39,043 nt of DNA from Komagataeibacter europaeus LMG 18890 (GCF_000285295.1 NZ_CADP01000001.1:146579-185621), one strand, 5' to 3'. Positions 1 to 16,922 are shown, counted from the first letter of the stretch. Numbers and translations: made by a program. The notes: generated by a model from the letters alone, not told the origin.

Positions 1-244
1 CGAGCGGCTGGCCATTCCGGACAACGACAGTCCAGGTCTTGCGGCGGGAAATCGGTTTGCATTCCTCAATGCGCACCGTGTCGCCCACCTTGCATTCATT
101 CAAGCCGTCATGCGCCGCATACTTTTTCGAGCGACGAATGAACTTCTTATACAACGGATGGATAACGCGACGATCGACAAGAACCGTTACGGTCTTGTCC
201 ATCTTGTCGCTGGTTACCCGTCCGGTCAGGACGCGCCTTGGCAT
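1..244 (-). CDS. rpsQ: 30S ribosomal protein S17 (partial, C-terminus outside window)
   Basis: Reading the minus strand from the ATG gives [20 protein letters not shown] and continues through an S17 OB-fold with [15 protein letters not shown] and [12 protein letters not shown]17 is an early-assembling 16S rRNA binding protein of the small subunit. About 81 codons are present and the gene runs off the left edge, so only the last few residues are missing. It follows rpmC by 13 bases, which is the standard spc/S10 junction order L29-S17. Identification is secure; only the stop codon is unseen. Confidence 0.95.
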   Translation of the reverse strand, partial: MPRRVLTGRVTSDKMDKTVTVLVDRRVIHPLYKKFIRRSKKYAAHDGLNECKVGDTVRIEECKPISRRKTWTVVVRNGQPL

Positions 245-257
245 CGCCCGTCTCCCT

Positions 258-494
258 TCAGGACTTTACTGCCGGCGCGTGGCCAGCGGAACTCTTCTTC
301 ACAACCTCGGTTGCGACAGTCTTCACACGCGCGATTTCACGACGAACTTCGCGCATGCGGGACTGCCCCTCGGTCCGACCGGTCGCATGCTGGAACCGAA
401 GATTGAACTGCTCGCGCTTCAGATCGACGAGAAGCGTATCCAGTTCTTCAACAGTCTTGGCACGCAGATCGGCCGGCTTTGTTGCCTTTGCCAT
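258..494 (-). CDS. rpmC: 50S ribosomal protein L29
   Basis: A 78-residue protein carries the L29 helical hairpin, with the core [21 protein letters not shown] followed by the conserved [10 protein letters not shown] segment. L29 binds 23S rRNA near the peptide exit tunnel and forms part of the docking site for trigger factor and SRP. It is slightly longer than the usual 63 to 70 residues because of a basic Ala/Pro-containing C-terminal tail. It lies one base downstream of rplP and 13 bases upstream of rpsQ, so it is surely cotranscribed and probably translationally coupled. Confidence 0.96.
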   Translation of the reverse strand: MAKATKPADLRAKTVEELDTLLVDLKREQFNLRFQHATGRTEGQSRMREVRREIARVKTVATEVVKKSSAGHAPAVKS

Positions 495-495
495 C

Positions 496-912
496 TCACG
501 CCTCTCCGATACGGGTCACGAACTTGGTCTTGATCGGCAGCTTCGCCGCACCCAGAGCCAGCGCTTCACGCGCGACTTCCGGCGGCACGCCTTCGATCTC
601 GAACAGGATACGACCCGGTTTCACACGAGCCACCCAATATTCAGGCGACCCCTTGCCGGACCCCATACGCACTTCTGCAGGCTTTGTCGAGACCGGAAGA
701 TCAGGGAAAATCCGAATCCAGACACGACCGGCACGTTTCATGGCGCGGGTAATGGCACGACGGGCAGCTTCGATCTGGCGGGCAGTGATCCGTTCAGGCT
801 GCAGAGCCTTCAGGCCAAAAGCCCCAAAATTCAGGGTCGTGCCACCCTTGGCCAACCCATGAATACGCCCCTTGTGGGCCTTGCGGTACTTTGTCCGCTT
901 GGGAGAAAGCAT
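496..912 (-). CDS. rplP: 50S ribosomal protein L16
   Basis: The 138-residue product begins [19 protein letters not shown], the signature N-terminus of bacterial L16, and contains the conserved [20 protein letters not shown] motif. L16 helps shape the A-site and the tRNA acceptor path of the 50S subunit. Length matches the family. It is separated from upstream rpsC by 54 bases that hold two hairpins, an unusually large and structured gap for this operon. Confidence 0.97.
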   Translation of the reverse strand: MLSPKRTKYRKAHKGRIHGLAKGGTTLNFGAFGLKALQPERITARQIEAARRAITRAMKRAGRVWIRIFPDLPVSTKPAEVRMGSGKGSPEYWVARVKPGRILFEIEGVPPEVAREALALGAAKLPIKTKFVTRIGEA

Positions 913-927
913 TTTCTAAATCCTCAC

Positions 928-941
928 GCGCCGCCTGGCGC
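928..941 (-). other. small hairpin in the rpsC-rplP gap
   Basis: GCGCC and GGCGC form a perfect 5-bp stem around a 4-base loop (GCCT on the plus strand). It lies 15 bases upstream of the rplP start, close to its ribosome binding region, so it could modulate rplP translation. That role is inference; only the inverted repeat is seen. Confidence 0.4.
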
Positions 942-955
942 ATTTAGGTCCATTG

Positions 956-982
956 GGCCCCGCAGATTAGCGCTGCGGGGCC
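956..982 (-). other. 10-bp perfect hairpin spanning the rpsC stop codon
   Basis: GGCCCCGCAG (956-965) and its exact reverse complement CTGCGGGGCC (973-982) flank a 7-base loop. The rpsC stop codon (967-969) lies in that loop. No run of U follows on the minus strand, so it is not a standard intrinsic terminator. It could be an RNA processing or stability element, or a structure opened by ribosomes terminating on rpsC. Confidence 0.6.
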
Positions 983-1644
983 TGTTCGGCGGCGCGACGG
1001 TCCTGCGCCAGCGGATCATGGGCAAGAATCTCACCCTTGAAGATCCAGACCTTCACACCACAGGTGCCATAGGTCGTCTTGGCGGTCGCCACACCATAAT
1101 CAATGTCCGCACGCAGCGTATGCAGCGGCACGCGGCCTTCACGATACCACTCGACACGTGCGATTTCCGCACCGCCCAGACGGCCGGAGCAGTTGATCAG
1201 GATCCCCTGCGCACCCAGGCGCATGGCGGACTGCACGGCACGCTTCATGGCGCGACGGAAGGCAACACGACGTTCGAGCTGCTGGGCAATGTTCTCGGCC
1301 ACCAGGGTCGCATCGATTTCCGGCTTGCGGATTTCGACGATGTTCAGCGCGACATCGGTCTTGGCCATGCGGGCCAGATCCTTGCGCAGCACATCGATGT
1401 CCTGGCCCTTCTTGCCGATCACGACGCCCGGACGGGCCGCGTAGATGGTCACGCGCGGCTTCTTGGCCGGGCGTTCGATCACAACGCGGGATACGCCGGC
1501 ACCGGACAGCTTGCGGCGCAGGTAGGACCGCAGCTTCAGGTCATCATGCAGCAGACGCGCATAATCGGCATCAGCATACCAGCGGCTGTCCCATGTCCGG
1601 TTAATACCGAGCCGCAGCCCGATCGGATTAACTTTATGTCCCAT
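967..1644 (-). CDS. rpsC: 30S ribosomal protein S3
   Basis: The 225-residue protein starts [20 protein letters not shown], the diagnostic S3 N-terminus, and has a KH domain at about residues 40-110 with the GxxG-type loop VIGKKGQDI. The C-terminal S3 domain includes [20 protein letters not shown] and [11 protein letters not shown]3 sits at the mRNA entry channel of the 30S subunit. Length is normal. The ATG is 3 bases past the rplV stop, consistent with coupling. The stop codon is placed in the loop of a strong hairpin. Confidence 0.97.
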   Translation of the reverse strand: MGHKVNPIGLRLGINRTWDSRWYADADYARLLHDDLKLRSYLRRKLSGAGVSRVVIERPAKKPRVTIYAARPGVVIGKKGQDIDVLRKDLARMAKTDVALNIVEIRKPEIDATLVAENIAQQLERRVAFRRAMKRAVQSAMRLGAQGILINCSGRLGGAEIARVEWYREGRVPLHTLRADIDYGVATAKTTYGTCGVKVWIFKGEILAHDPLAQDRRAAEQAPQR

Positions 1645-1647
1645 GGA

Positions 1648-2049
1648 TCAGGCCGCCTTCTTTTCGGTTTCAGCTTCGGGCTTCTTTTCCGCCACGACGA
1701 TGGTCAGGTGGCTGAAGAACTTCTCGATGCGGGCCGAACGGCCACGACCACGTGCGTGGAAACGACGCATCACGATCGACTTGCCCACCTCTGCACGGGC
1801 AACGACCAGCTGGTCAACGTCCAGCTGATGGTTGTTCTCGGCGTTGGCGATCGCGCTTTCCAGGGTCTTCTTGACCTGCTGGGCGATACGACGCTTGGAG
1901 AATGTGAGGGTGGCGATCGCCTGCGCGGCCGGCTTGTTGCGGATCAGGCCCGCAACAAGGTTCAGCTTGCGCGGGCTGATGCGGATGTTCCGCGTCAGCG
2001 CCTGCGCCTCGGTTTCCGCGAGCGTGCGCGGATGCTTAGGCTTGCTCAT
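1648..2049 (-). CDS. rplV: 50S ribosomal protein L22
   Basis: The 133-residue product shows the L22 core: [20 protein letters not shown], then [13 protein letters not shown], then the basic beta-hairpin region with [16 protein letters not shown] and the HLTIVV strand. L22 lines the peptide exit tunnel; changes in its loop are known to affect macrolide response. The C-terminal Lys/Glu/Ala-rich tail makes it longer than the about 110-residue E. coli protein, which is common in alphaproteobacteria. It starts 2 bases after rpsS. Confidence 0.96.
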   Translation of the reverse strand: MSKPKHPRTLAETEAQALTRNIRISPRKLNLVAGLIRNKPAAQAIATLTFSKRRIAQQVKKTLESAIANAENNHQLDVDQLVVARAEVGKSIVMRRFHARGRGRSARIEKFFSHLTIVVAEKKPEAETEKKAA

Positions 2050-2051
2050 GA

Positions 2052-2330
2052 TCAGCCCCGCTTCGCTTTCTTGTCCGAAGAATGACCCGTGAAGGTACGG
2101 GTCGGTGAAAACTCACCGAACTTGTGCCCCACCATGTTCTCGGAAACCTGCACGGGCAGGAATTTGTGCCCGTTATAGACGCCGAACGTCAGTCCGACGA
2201 ACTGCGGCAGGATGGTGGATCGACGCGACCAGATCTTGATCACTTCGTTACGGCCCGACGCGCGCGATGCATCGGCTTTGTTCAGCAGATACCCGTCCAC
2301 GAACGGGCCCTTCCAGACGGAACGTGCCAT
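2052..2330 (-). CDS. rpsS: 30S ribosomal protein S19
   Basis: The 92-residue protein begins [16 protein letters not shown] and contains [29 protein letters not shown] and the [14 protein letters not shown] signature. S19 lies in the head of the 30S subunit and contacts S13 and the A-site finger. Length matches the family and it sits between rplB and rplV in canonical S10 operon order. Confidence 0.97.
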   Translation of the reverse strand: MARSVWKGPFVDGYLLNKADASRASGRNEVIKIWSRRSTILPQFVGLTFGVYNGHKFLPVQVSENMVGHKFGEFSPTRTFTGHSSDKKAKRG

Positions 2331-2342
2331 CTTAAATGCCCC

Positions 2343-3173
2343 TTACTTGCCGGTCTTCCGGCGACGGATGATCAGACTGTCCGTACGCTTGTTGACCCTG
2401 GTCTTGTAACCCTTAGTCGGCTTGCCCCATGGCGTAACCGGATGACGACCGCCCGAGGTCCGCCCTTCACCACCACCATGCGGGTGATCAACCGGGTTCA
2501 TGACGACACCACGGTTATGCGGACGGCGGCCCAGCCAGCGGTTACGGCCGGCCTTTCCCAGATGCTGGTTCATGTTGTCCGGGTTGGACACGGCACCGAT
2601 GGTGGCCATGCACTCCGCACGGACGACACGCAGTTCACCGGACTGCAGCTTGATCTGGGCATAGCCCACATCCTTGCCGACCAGCTGCGCATAGGTGCCA
2701 GCGGAACGGGCGATCTTGCCACCACCACCGGCCTTGAGCTCGATGTTGTGGATGATCGTACCCACCGGAACCGACGACAGGGGCATTGCATTGCCCGGCT
2801 TGATATCGGCGCGGGTGCCAGCAACAACCTGATCGCCCACCTTCAGGCGCTGCGGTGCGATGATGTAAGCCAGTTCGCCATCTTCGTATTTGATGAGGGC
2901 GATGAAGGCCGTACGGTTCGGATCGTATTCCAGACGTTCCACCGTGCCGACCACGTCGAATTTGCGACGCTTGAAATCGACATAGCGGTAGGACTGCTTG
3001 TGTCCGCCACCGATGAAACGCGAGGTGGTGCGACCGTGGTTATTACGGCCGCCGCTCTTGTTCTTCCCCTCGGTCAGGCCCTTGACGGGCTTGCCTTTCC
3101 ACAGCTCCTTGCGGTCGATCAGAACCGTTCCGCGCAGGCTGGGGGTAACTGGATTAAAGTGCTTCAATGCCAT
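2343..3173 (-). CDS. rplB: 50S ribosomal protein L2
   Basis: The 276-residue protein carries the L2 sequence from [20 protein letters not shown] through [19 protein letters not shown] to the C-terminal [18 protein letters not shown] motif, which holds the His residue linked to the peptidyl transferase centre. L2 is needed for subunit association and 23S rRNA folding. Length equals the usual 273 to 278 residues. It is followed 12 bases later by rpsS. Confidence 0.98.
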   Translation of the reverse strand: MALKHFNPVTPSLRGTVLIDRKELWKGKPVKGLTEGKNKSGGRNNHGRTTSRFIGGGHKQSYRYVDFKRRKFDVVGTVERLEYDPNRTAFIALIKYEDGELAYIIAPQRLKVGDQVVAGTRADIKPGNAMPLSSVPVGTIIHNIELKAGGGGKIARSAGTYAQLVGKDVGYAQIKLQSGELRVVRAECMATIGAVSNPDNMNQHLGKAGRNRWLGRRPHNRGVVMNPVDHPHGGGEGRTSGGRHPVTPWGKPTKGYKTRVNKRTDSLIIRRRKTGK

Positions 3174-3189
3174 TTCTTGTCACCCCACG

Positions 3190-3525
3190 TCAGACCAGCT
3201 TCGCTGTCAGGTCGATGGACTGACCTTCAGCAAGCTGGACAAACGCCTTCTTCACATCCGAACGCTGGCCGGGACGTCCCTTGAAGCGCTTGGCCTTACC
3301 TTTCTGGATGAGCGTATTGACACCCAGAACCTTCACGCCAAACAGCGTCTCGACCGCTACCTTGATTTCCGGCTTCGTCGCATCGATCGCAACCTTGAAA
3401 CCGACCTGATTCTTCTCGGACAGAGCCGTGGCCTTTTCCGTGATCAGGGGCGCGCGGATGATGTCGTACATCGCTTCGCGCGACATGCGTTCCGCCTTCT
3501 TGCGGATTGCCAGGATGTTGGTCAT
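3190..3525 (-). CDS. rplW: 50S ribosomal protein L23
   Basis: The core [21 protein letters not shown] and the later [18 protein letters not shown] identify L23, the tunnel-exit protein that docks trigger factor and SRP. Two starts are possible. The first ATG (at 3525) overlaps the rplD stop as ATGA and has a GGAG about 8 bases upstream. The internal ATG (at 3486), which would give MSREAMYD, has only a weak Shine-Dalgarno sequence. I chose the first, giving 111 residues; the internal one would give 98, closer to typical length. Function is certain, the start is not. Confidence 0.93.
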   Translation of the reverse strand: MTNILAIRKKAERMSREAMYDIIRAPLITEKATALSEKNQVGFKVAIDATKPEIKVAVETLFGVKVLGVNTLIQKGKAKRFKGRPGQRSDVKKAFVQLAEGQSIDLTAKLV

Positions 3526-4136
3526 GCCAGACGCTCCTTCAGTCCCTCAACACCTGCGCGGGTGATCGCCAGCACATCGTGATTCAGGATGTCATAGACA
3601 TTCGCACCGATGGTCGGGAGAATGTCGATCTTCGGAAGGTTGCGCGCGGCACGGCCGAAGTTTTCTTCAACGGCGGCATCCACGATCAGGGCGGATGTCC
3701 AGCCCAGAACCTTCAGCTTCTTCGCAAGCTCAGCGGACTTGCCCGAGGCAGTCGCCGCATCAAGCACGACCAGCTTCCCTTCCGCCGCCTTCTGCGACAG
3801 CGCGGAGATCAGGCCCAGACGGCGCACCTTCTTGGGCAGATCATAGCCATGGTCGCGCACGACCGGGCCATGAACCACGCCACCGGTACGGTACTGCGGC
3901 GAACGCAGCGAACCCTGACGGGCGCTGCCGGTGCCCTTCTGGCGGTACGGCTTCTTGGTCGTGCCGGAGATTTCCCCCATGCCCTTGACCTTGTGCGTAC
4001 CTGCCCGGCGCTTTGCCAGCTGCCAGTGCACCACACGCGCCATGATATCCGTGCGCGGTGTTGCGGCGAAAATCTCGTCGGGAAGGCTGGCCTTGCCTGC
4101 GCTTCCGTTATCGAGGGTTTTGATATCGTAATCCAT
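3522..4136 (-). CDS. rplD: 50S ribosomal protein L4
   Basis: The 204-residue protein contains the L4 features [20 protein letters not shown] and [22 protein letters not shown], the extended tunnel-lining loop, and [19 protein letters not shown]. In enterobacteria L4 also represses its own operon through the S10 leader; whether this holds here is not shown by the sequence. It ends in an ATGA overlap with rplW and follows rplC by 12 bases, with a GAGG-type ribosome binding site. Confidence 0.97.
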   Translation of the reverse strand: MDYDIKTLDNGSAGKASLPDEIFAATPRTDIMARVVHWQLAKRRAGTHKVKGMGEISGTTKKPYRQKGTGSARQGSLRSPQYRTGGVVHGPVVRDHGYDLPKKVRRLGLISALSQKAAEGKLVVLDAATASGKSAELAKKLKVLGWTSALIVDAAVEENFGRAARNLPKIDILPTIGANVYDILNHDVLAITRAGVEGLKERLA

Positions 4137-4148
4137 TGCCCTCTATCC

Positions 4149-4832
4149 TCAGCCCGCAGCCTCAACCAGGGCCGCCGGATACGGCGCCTCGGCATGACGG
4201 GCCTTCTTGATCGCATCACGAACCAGAACCGCCTCATTCTTTCCGCCCGGCACGGAGCCGCGGATCATGATCAGGTTCTTTTCGGCGTCAACAGCCGCAA
4301 TCTCGAGGTTCAGCGTGGTCACACGCTCGGAACCGAGATGGCCAGCCATCTTCTTGTTCTTGAAAACCTTGCCCGGATCCTGACGGTTACCCGTCGAACC
4401 GTGCGAACGGTGACTGATCGAGACACCGTGGGTGGCTTCGAGACCGGCAAAGTTCCAGCGCTTCATCGCGCCGGCAAAACCCTTACCCTTGCTGGTGCCG
4501 GTAACGTCCACCTTCTGTCCCACCACAAAGTGGGTAGCGGACAGAGAAGCCCCGACTTCCAGGACGGCATCATCCGCAACGCGGAATTCAGCCAGCTTCT
4601 TCTTGGGCTCGACCTTGGCCTTGGCAAAATGGCCGCGGTTCGGCTTCGACACATTTTTGACCTTGGCCTTGCCCGAACCAAGCTGGACGGCGGTGTAGCC
4701 ATCACGCTCGGTCGTACGGACATCAACCACCTGCAGATCATCAACCTGCAGGACAGTCACCGGCACATGTGTGCCGTCTTCCTTGAACAGCCGGGTCATA
4801 CCCAGCTTTTTTGCGATCAATCCGGTGCGCAT
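4149..4832 (-). CDS. rplC: 50S ribosomal protein L3
   Basis: From the chosen ATG the product is 227 residues, starting [20 protein letters not shown], the normal L3 N-terminus. A longer frame starting at 4862 would overlap rpsJ and lacks a Shine-Dalgarno sequence, whereas AAGGT precedes the chosen start. The C-terminal half has [25 protein letters not shown], the L3 loop that reaches the peptidyl transferase centre and carries the methylated Gln site in enterobacteria. It lies 10 bases after rpsJ in canonical order. Confidence 0.96.
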   Translation of the reverse strand: MRTGLIAKKLGMTRLFKEDGTHVPVTVLQVDDLQVVDVRTTERDGYTAVQLGSGKAKVKNVSKPNRGHFAKAKVEPKKKLAEFRVADDAVLEVGASLSATHFVVGQKVDVTGTSKGKGFAGAMKRWNFAGLEATHGVSISHRSHGSTGNRQDPGKVFKNKKMAGHLGSERVTTLNLEIAAVDAEKNLIMIRGSVPGGKNEAVLVRDAIKKARHAEAPYPAALVEAAG

Positions 4833-4842
4833 CGTCTGGACC

Positions 4843-5151
4843 TTAGAGTTTAATCTCGACATCCACGCCAGCGGCGAGGTCGAGTTTCATGAGAGCGTCC
4901 ACGGTCTGCGGGGTCGGCTCGACAATGTCGAGCAGCCGGCGATGGGTCCGAATTTCGAACTGCTCGCGGCTTTTCTTATCCACGTGGGGGGAGCGGTTCA
5001 CGGTGAACCGTTCAATATGCGTCGGCAGCGGGATAGGACCCCGAACCCGCGCACCCGTACGCTTCGCCGTGTTGACGATCTCTTTCGTGCTGTTGTCAAG
5101 CACCCGATGATCGTACGCCTTCAGGCGAATGCGGATGTTCTGGTTGTCCAT
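4843..5151 (-). CDS. rpsJ: 30S ribosomal protein S10 (NusE)
   Basis: The 102-residue protein starts [21 protein letters not shown] and has the conserved loop [34 protein letters not shown]10 is a 30S head protein and, as NusE, joins the NusB/NusG antitermination complex. It is the first gene of the S10 cluster, 105 bases after tuf. That gap holds two hairpins. The preceding Shine-Dalgarno sequence is weak (GAAAG). Confidence 0.97.
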   Translation of the reverse strand: MDNQNIRIRLKAYDHRVLDNSTKEIVNTAKRTGARVRGPIPLPTHIERFTVNRSPHVDKKSREQFEIRTHRRLLDIVEPTPQTVDALMKLDLAAGVDVEIKL

Positions 5152-5179
5152 CTTTCTGTTTCAGTCCAACTTTACCTGA

Positions 5180-5231
5180 TTCGGGGGAACCCGATCCGCA
5201 ATGGAAACCCGGCCGGATCGCTCCGACCGGG
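5180..5231 (-). other. tandem hairpins in the tuf-rpsJ leader
   Basis: The first structure is CCCGG (5208-5212) paired with CCGGG (5227-5231), continuing past one mismatch into CGGA/TCCG with a 4-base loop. The second, nearer rpsJ, is TCGGG/CCCGA around GGAA near 5181-5194. On the minus strand the first is followed by only three U residues. They could act as a weak attenuator or as an S10-operon regulatory leader; neither is proven. Confidence 0.45.
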
Positions 5232-5256
5232 ATTCCACACTTCAGTTACTGTCCAA

Positions 5257-6447
5257 TCACGCCGTGATGGAAGCAACAACACCTGCACCAACGGTGCGGC
5301 CACCTTCGCGGATAGCGAAGCGCAGGCCTTCATCCATGGCGATCGGAGCGATCAGCTCCACATCCATGGCGACGTTATCGCCAGGCATGACCATTTCCGT
5401 GCCTTCCGGCAGGTGAACGACGCCGGTGACGTCGGTCGTGCGGAAATAGAACTGCGGACGATAGTTGGTGAAGAACGGCGTGTGACGGCCACCCTCTTCC
5501 TTCGTCAGGATGTAGGCTTCCGCCTTGAACTTGGTGTGCGGGGTGATGGAACCCGGCTTCGCCAGCACCTGGCCACGCTCAACGTCTTCACGCTTCGTGC
5601 CACGCAGCAGCGCGCCGATGTTGTCACCTGCTTCACCGCGATCAAGCAGCTTGCGGAACATTTCAACGCCGGTCACGGTCGTCTTCTGCGTCGGGCGCAG
5701 ACCAACGATCTCGATTTCGTCGCCAACGTTCACGGCGCCACGCTCGACACGGCCCGTCACCACGGTGCCACGACCGGAGATGGAGAACACGTCCTCGATC
5801 GGCATCAGGAACGGACGGTCGATCGGACGTTCCGGCTGCGGGATGTATTCGTCAACGGCGTTCATCAGGTCCATGACGCGGTTTTCACCGACTTCCGGAT
5901 CGCCATCTTCCAGCGTCACCAGGGCCGAACCCTTGATGATGGGGATATCGTCACCGGGGAACTGGTAAGCGGACAGCAGCTCACGCACTTCCATTTCGAC
6001 GAGTTCCAGCAGCTCCGGATCGTCAACCTGGTCAACCTTGTTCAGGAACACGACCAGCGCCGGCACGCCAACCTGGCGGGCAAGCAGGATGTGCTCACGG
6101 GTCTGCGGCATCGGGCCGTCAGCAGCGGACACAACCAGGATCGCGCCGTCCATCTGCGCGGCACCGGTGATCATGTTCTTCACATAGTCAGCATGGCCGG
6201 GGCAGTCGACGTGTGCGTAGTGACGCTTCGCGGTCTCGTACTCGACGTGCGCGGTCGAGATGGTGATGCCACGGGCGCGTTCTTCAGGTGCGGCGTCGAT
6301 CATGTCGTACGCCTTGAATTCCGCACCACCGGCCTTCGCCAGCGTCTTGGTGATAGCAGCGGTCAGCGAGGTCTTGCCGTGATCGACGTGACCAATCGTG
6401 CCGATGTTGCAGTGCGGCTTATTCCGCTCAAATTTAGCCTTTGCCAT
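5257..6447 (-). CDS. tuf: translation elongation factor Tu
   Basis: The 396-residue GTPase has G1 GHVDHGKT (19-26), switch I with RGITI (59-63), G3 DCPGH (81-85) and G4 NKVD, followed by the two beta-barrel domains with [13 protein letters not shown] and the aminoacyl-tRNA contact region RTTDVTG. It delivers aminoacyl-tRNA to the ribosomal A site. Length and sequence are typical. GGAG precedes the ATG at good distance. It follows rpsG by 93 bases, where fusA is expected but absent. That gap contains three hairpins. Confidence 0.98.
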   Translation of the reverse strand: MAKAKFERNKPHCNIGTIGHVDHGKTSLTAAITKTLAKAGGAEFKAYDMIDAAPEERARGITISTAHVEYETAKRHYAHVDCPGHADYVKNMITGAAQMDGAILVVSAADGPMPQTREHILLARQVGVPALVVFLNKVDQVDDPELLELVEMEVRELLSAYQFPGDDIPIIKGSALVTLEDGDPEVGENRVMDLMNAVDEYIPQPERPIDRPFLMPIEDVFSISGRGTVVTGRVERGAVNVGDEIEIVGLRPTQKTTVTGVEMFRKLLDRGEAGDNIGALLRGTKREDVERGQVLAKPGSITPHTKFKAEAYILTKEEGGRHTPFFTNYRPQFYFRTTDVTGVVHLPEGTEMVMPGDNVAMDVELIAPIAMDEGLRFAIREGGRTVGAGVVASITA

Positions 6448-6462
6448 CGTTTTCTCCGTTAA

Positions 6463-6531
6463 CTCGGCCTCGTGCCGAGAGTCGGGTTGGAAAGTTCCGT
6501 TTCGGAAGCCGGGCCGGTCAATAGACCGGCC
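6463..6531 (-). other. three tandem hairpins between rpsG and tuf
   Basis: Three perfect inverted repeats fill the gap: CTCGGC/GCCGAG with a 5-base loop (6463-6479), TTCCG/CGGAA with a 3-base loop (6495-6507), and GGCCGGTC/GACCGGCC with a 4-base loop (6512-6531). None is followed by a long U run on the minus strand. They could be processing sites separating rpsG and tuf mRNA, or a partial attenuator. The gap contains no recognisable remnant of fusA. Confidence 0.6.
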
Positions 6532-6540
6532 AGACCGCCT

Positions 6541-7017
6541 TTACCAGCGGTAATGACTGAATGCCTTGTTGGCTTCGGCCATGCGGTGCGTGTCTTCGCG
6601 CTTCTTGACCGCGGCGCCACGATTGTTGACGGCGTCAAGAAGTTCGTTCGACAGACGATCCTGCATGGTGTTCTCGCCCCGCTTGCGCGACGCGTCGATC
6701 AGCCAGCGGATTGCCAGCGCCTGACGGCGCTCGGCCCGGACTTCGACCGGAACCTGATAGGTGGCGCCACCAACACGGCGGGAACGCACCTCGACAGCCG
6801 GCTTGACGTTGTCCAGCGCGCTGTGGAACATGACCACAGGGTCCGCAGCAGCGCCACCACGGCGACGCAGCACCTCAAGGGCGCCATAGACGATCCCTTC
6901 GGCTGTGGACTTCTTGCCGTCGTACATCAGGGCGTTCATGAAACGCGTAATGACGACATCACCAAATTTCGGATCGGGAAGAATCTCGCGCTTTACTGCG
7001 CGATGACGGCGACTCAT
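6541..7017 (-). CDS. rpsG: 30S ribosomal protein S7
   Basis: The 158-residue product begins [20 protein letters not shown] and carries the S7 motifs [31 protein letters not shown] and [18 protein letters not shown]7 nucleates 30S head assembly and lies at the mRNA exit and E site. Length is normal. It starts 15 bases after rpsL. In most bacteria fusA follows; here tuf comes next. Confidence 0.97.
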   Translation of the reverse strand: MSRRHRAVKREILPDPKFGDVVITRFMNALMYDGKKSTAEGIVYGALEVLRRRGGAAADPVVMFHSALDNVKPAVEVRSRRVGGATYQVPVEVRAERRQALAIRWLIDASRKRGENTMQDRLSNELLDAVNNRGAAVKKREDTHRMAEANKAFSHYRW

Positions 7018-7032
7018 GCCTCGTTATTCCTT

Positions 7033-7404
7033 TTACTTAGGACGCTTCGCGCCATAGAGCGAGCGACGCTGACGACGCTTGGCGATACCCTGGGTGTCCA
7101 GAACGCCGCGCAGGATGTGATAACGCACGCCAGGAAGATCCTTAACGCGACCACCACGGATCAGGACAACACTATGTTCCTGGAGGTTATGCCCCTCACC
7201 CGGAATATAGCTCACAACCTCATACCCGTTGGTCAGGCGAACTTTTGCCACCTTACGCAGAGCCGAGTTCGGCTTCTTCGGTGTGGTTGTGTAAACACGA
7301 GTACAAACGCCACGCTTCTGCGGACAGCCCTGCAGAGCAGGAACCTTGTTGCGTTTGGCTGCGGGCTCGCGACCTTTCGCGATCAACTGGTTGATGGTCG
7401 GCAT
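7033..7404 (-). CDS. rpsL: 30S ribosomal protein S12
   Basis: The 123-residue protein has the invariant [12 protein letters not shown] start, the [16 protein letters not shown] decoding loop with Lys at the streptomycin-related position, and [29 protein letters not shown] with the second such Lys. Both are wild-type residues, so no streptomycin-resistance substitution is seen at the two classical positions. S12 monitors codon-anticodon pairing. It is the first gene after a 414-base gap downstream of rpoC and probably has its own promoter. Confidence 0.98.
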   Translation of the reverse strand: MPTINQLIAKGREPAAKRNKVPALQGCPQKRGVCTRVYTTTPKKPNSALRKVAKVRLTNGYEVVSYIPGEGHNLQEHSVVLIRGGRVKDLPGVRYHILRGVLDTQGIAKRRQRRSLYGAKRPK

Positions 7405-7622
7405 ACGCCTTTCCCGATCCTTACAAAATTCGGCCGGCCAACCCCATATCTGGTTGCCGACTGTCGTTCACAACAAAACCCCAACGAATGACAACCATCC
7501 GTTCGGGCATCATATTTACATCCGGCCTGAGCAGCCCGATTCCCGGACTGCGGCACCGCATGTCTGCATGCTGCATTCGACGGCCAACGACGTCTTTCAG
7601 ACAGGGCTAGCCGAGGGCGCGT

Positions 7623-7651
7623 TACCTACGGGCAAACTGACCAAAAGTCAA
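7623..7651 (-). promoter_or_regulatory. candidate promoter for rpsL-rpsG-tuf
   Basis: On the minus strand TTGACT (plus 7646-7651) is followed after 17 bases by TAGGTA (7623-7628). The -35 matches the sigma-70 consensus at five of six positions; the -10 is weak, but the same GTAGGT sequence occurs at the candidate rplK promoter. It lies about 220 bases upstream of rpsL. No start site is known. Confidence 0.45.
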
Positions 7652-7679
7652 GCCTTGCGCAGGATTCGCTAGCAGTCCG

Positions 7680-7694
7680 ACAGAGCGACTCTGT
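7680..7694 (-). other. hairpin between rpoC and the str promoter
   Basis: ACAGAG (7680-7685) and CTCTGT (7689-7694) form a perfect 6-bp stem around CGA. It sits about 30 bases upstream of the candidate -35 element and has no U run after it. It may help end or process the rpoC transcript. Confidence 0.4.
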
Positions 7695-7705
7695 TCCACC
7701 GGACT

Positions 7706-7720
7706 CGGAGCACCGCTCCG
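7706..7720 (-). other. hairpin downstream of rpoC
   Basis: CGGAGC (7706-7711) and GCTCCG (7715-7720) form a perfect 6-bp stem with a 3-base loop. It is one of three hairpins in the rpoC 3' region. No U tract follows on the transcribed strand. Confidence 0.4.
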
Positions 7721-7774
7721 TCAGGCCGCTGATACCGCCTGAATCGGATGGTGACAATAGTGCAGCACCGAATC

Positions 7775-7805
7775 ATGCCAGATACCGGCCTGCGGTACCT
7801 GGCAT
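7775..7805 (-). terminator. strong hairpin 13 bases after the rpoC stop
   Basis: ATGCCAG (7775-7781) pairs with CTGGCAT (7799-7805), then after one mismatch TACC pairs with GGTA around a 7-base loop. The position directly after rpoC suggests an operon end. The following RNA lacks a U run, so this is not a classical intrinsic terminator; it could protect the 3' end after Rho-dependent termination. Confidence 0.4.
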
Positions 7806-7818
7806 TTCACTCGTATTG

Positions 7819-12069
<4,251 letters not shown>

Positions 12070-12116
12070 ACTCCTGAAAGAAAAATGTATGGACCGACGT
12101 GCAACACAAGGCCCGG

Positions 12117-16289
<4,173 letters not shown>

Positions 16290-16544
16290 CGCCTATCCAG
16301 CCCCCATCCACACAGGTCCGCACGACCGTGACACGAATGTCACGCGGACTGCGCGGCCCGTAAAAATCCTTGGCGGATCAACCGGCCCCATGGCCCGACC
16401 AACCCTTCACTACCGCCAAAGGCACCCGAAGCCTCGCGGCCAGGGTGCCTGTAACGCCCAAGGGGGCGGAAACCAGACGGTTTCCACCCTCACCTGAACA
16501 ATCAGCCTGAGTGCGTCATAAACGACGCATCCCGATTGGCCAAC
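16290..16544 (-). other. rplL-rpoB intergenic region with two hairpins
   Basis: No coding frame is supported here. AGGCACCC (16420-16427) pairs with GGGTGCCT (16443-16450) across a 15-base loop. GGAAACC (16468-16474) pairs with GGTTTCC (16479-16485) around AGAC and can extend past one mismatch to 16463-16490. In E. coli this junction has an attenuator and an RNase III site that lower rpoB relative to rplL. The structures here would suit the same role, but no U run follows either, so a processing function is the better guess. Confidence 0.5.
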
Positions 16545-16922
16545 TTATTTGATTTCGACAGCAGCGCCGTTGTCTTCAAGGGTCTTCTTGATCTTTTCGG
16601 CTTCATCCTTGCTGGCGCCTTCCTTGATGGTCTTGGGCGCGCCCTCGACCAGATCCTTGGCTTCCTTCAGGCCCAGACCCGTGATCGCGCGGATTTCCTT
16701 GATCACGTTGATCTTCTTGTCGCCCGCCTTGGTCAGGACAACGTCGAACTCGGTCTTCTCTTCAGCCGGCGCGCCACCAGCAGCGGCACCCGGGGCAGCA
16801 GCCACAGCAACCGGAGCAGCGGCGGAAACGCCCCACTTTTCTTCCAGCAGCTTGGACAGCTCGGCAGCTTCCAGAACGGTCAGAGCGGACAGGTCTTCAA
16901 CAATCTTGTTCAGATCGGCCAT
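16545..16922 (-). CDS. rplL: 50S ribosomal protein L7/L12
   Basis: The 125-residue protein has the N-terminal dimerisation domain ([22 protein letters not shown]), an Ala/Gly/Pro hinge at about residues 37-55, and the C-terminal factor-binding domain with [24 protein letters not shown] and [13 protein letters not shown]12 dimers form the ribosomal stalk that recruits translation GTPases. Length is typical. AGGAAG precedes the ATG. A gap of about 100 AT-rich bases separates it from rplJ. Confidence 0.97.
   Translation of the reverse strand: MADLNKIVEDLSALTVLEAAELSKLLEEKWGVSAAAPVAVAAAPGAAAGGAPAEEKTEFDVVLTKAGDKKINVIKEIRAITGLGLKEAKDLVEGAPKTIKEGASKDEAEKIKKTLEDNGAAVEIK

Larger units (their letters stand above)
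7405..7818 (-). other. rpoC-rpsL intergenic region
   Basis: This 414-base stretch has no convincing coding frame. It holds a strong hairpin just after rpoC, two more perfect hairpins, a candidate promoter for the str cluster and a leader of about 210 bases. An imperfect hairpin (GGCCAACC with GGTTGCC, near 7432-7454) lies near the rpsL end. The layout fits the end of the rplK-rpoC transcript followed by the start of an rpsL transcript. Confidence 0.6.

Noticed and set aside
4833-4862. Upstream start for L3 overlapping rpsJ
   Set aside because: Adds ten non-family residues, lacks a Shine-Dalgarno sequence and overlaps the rpsJ coding end.
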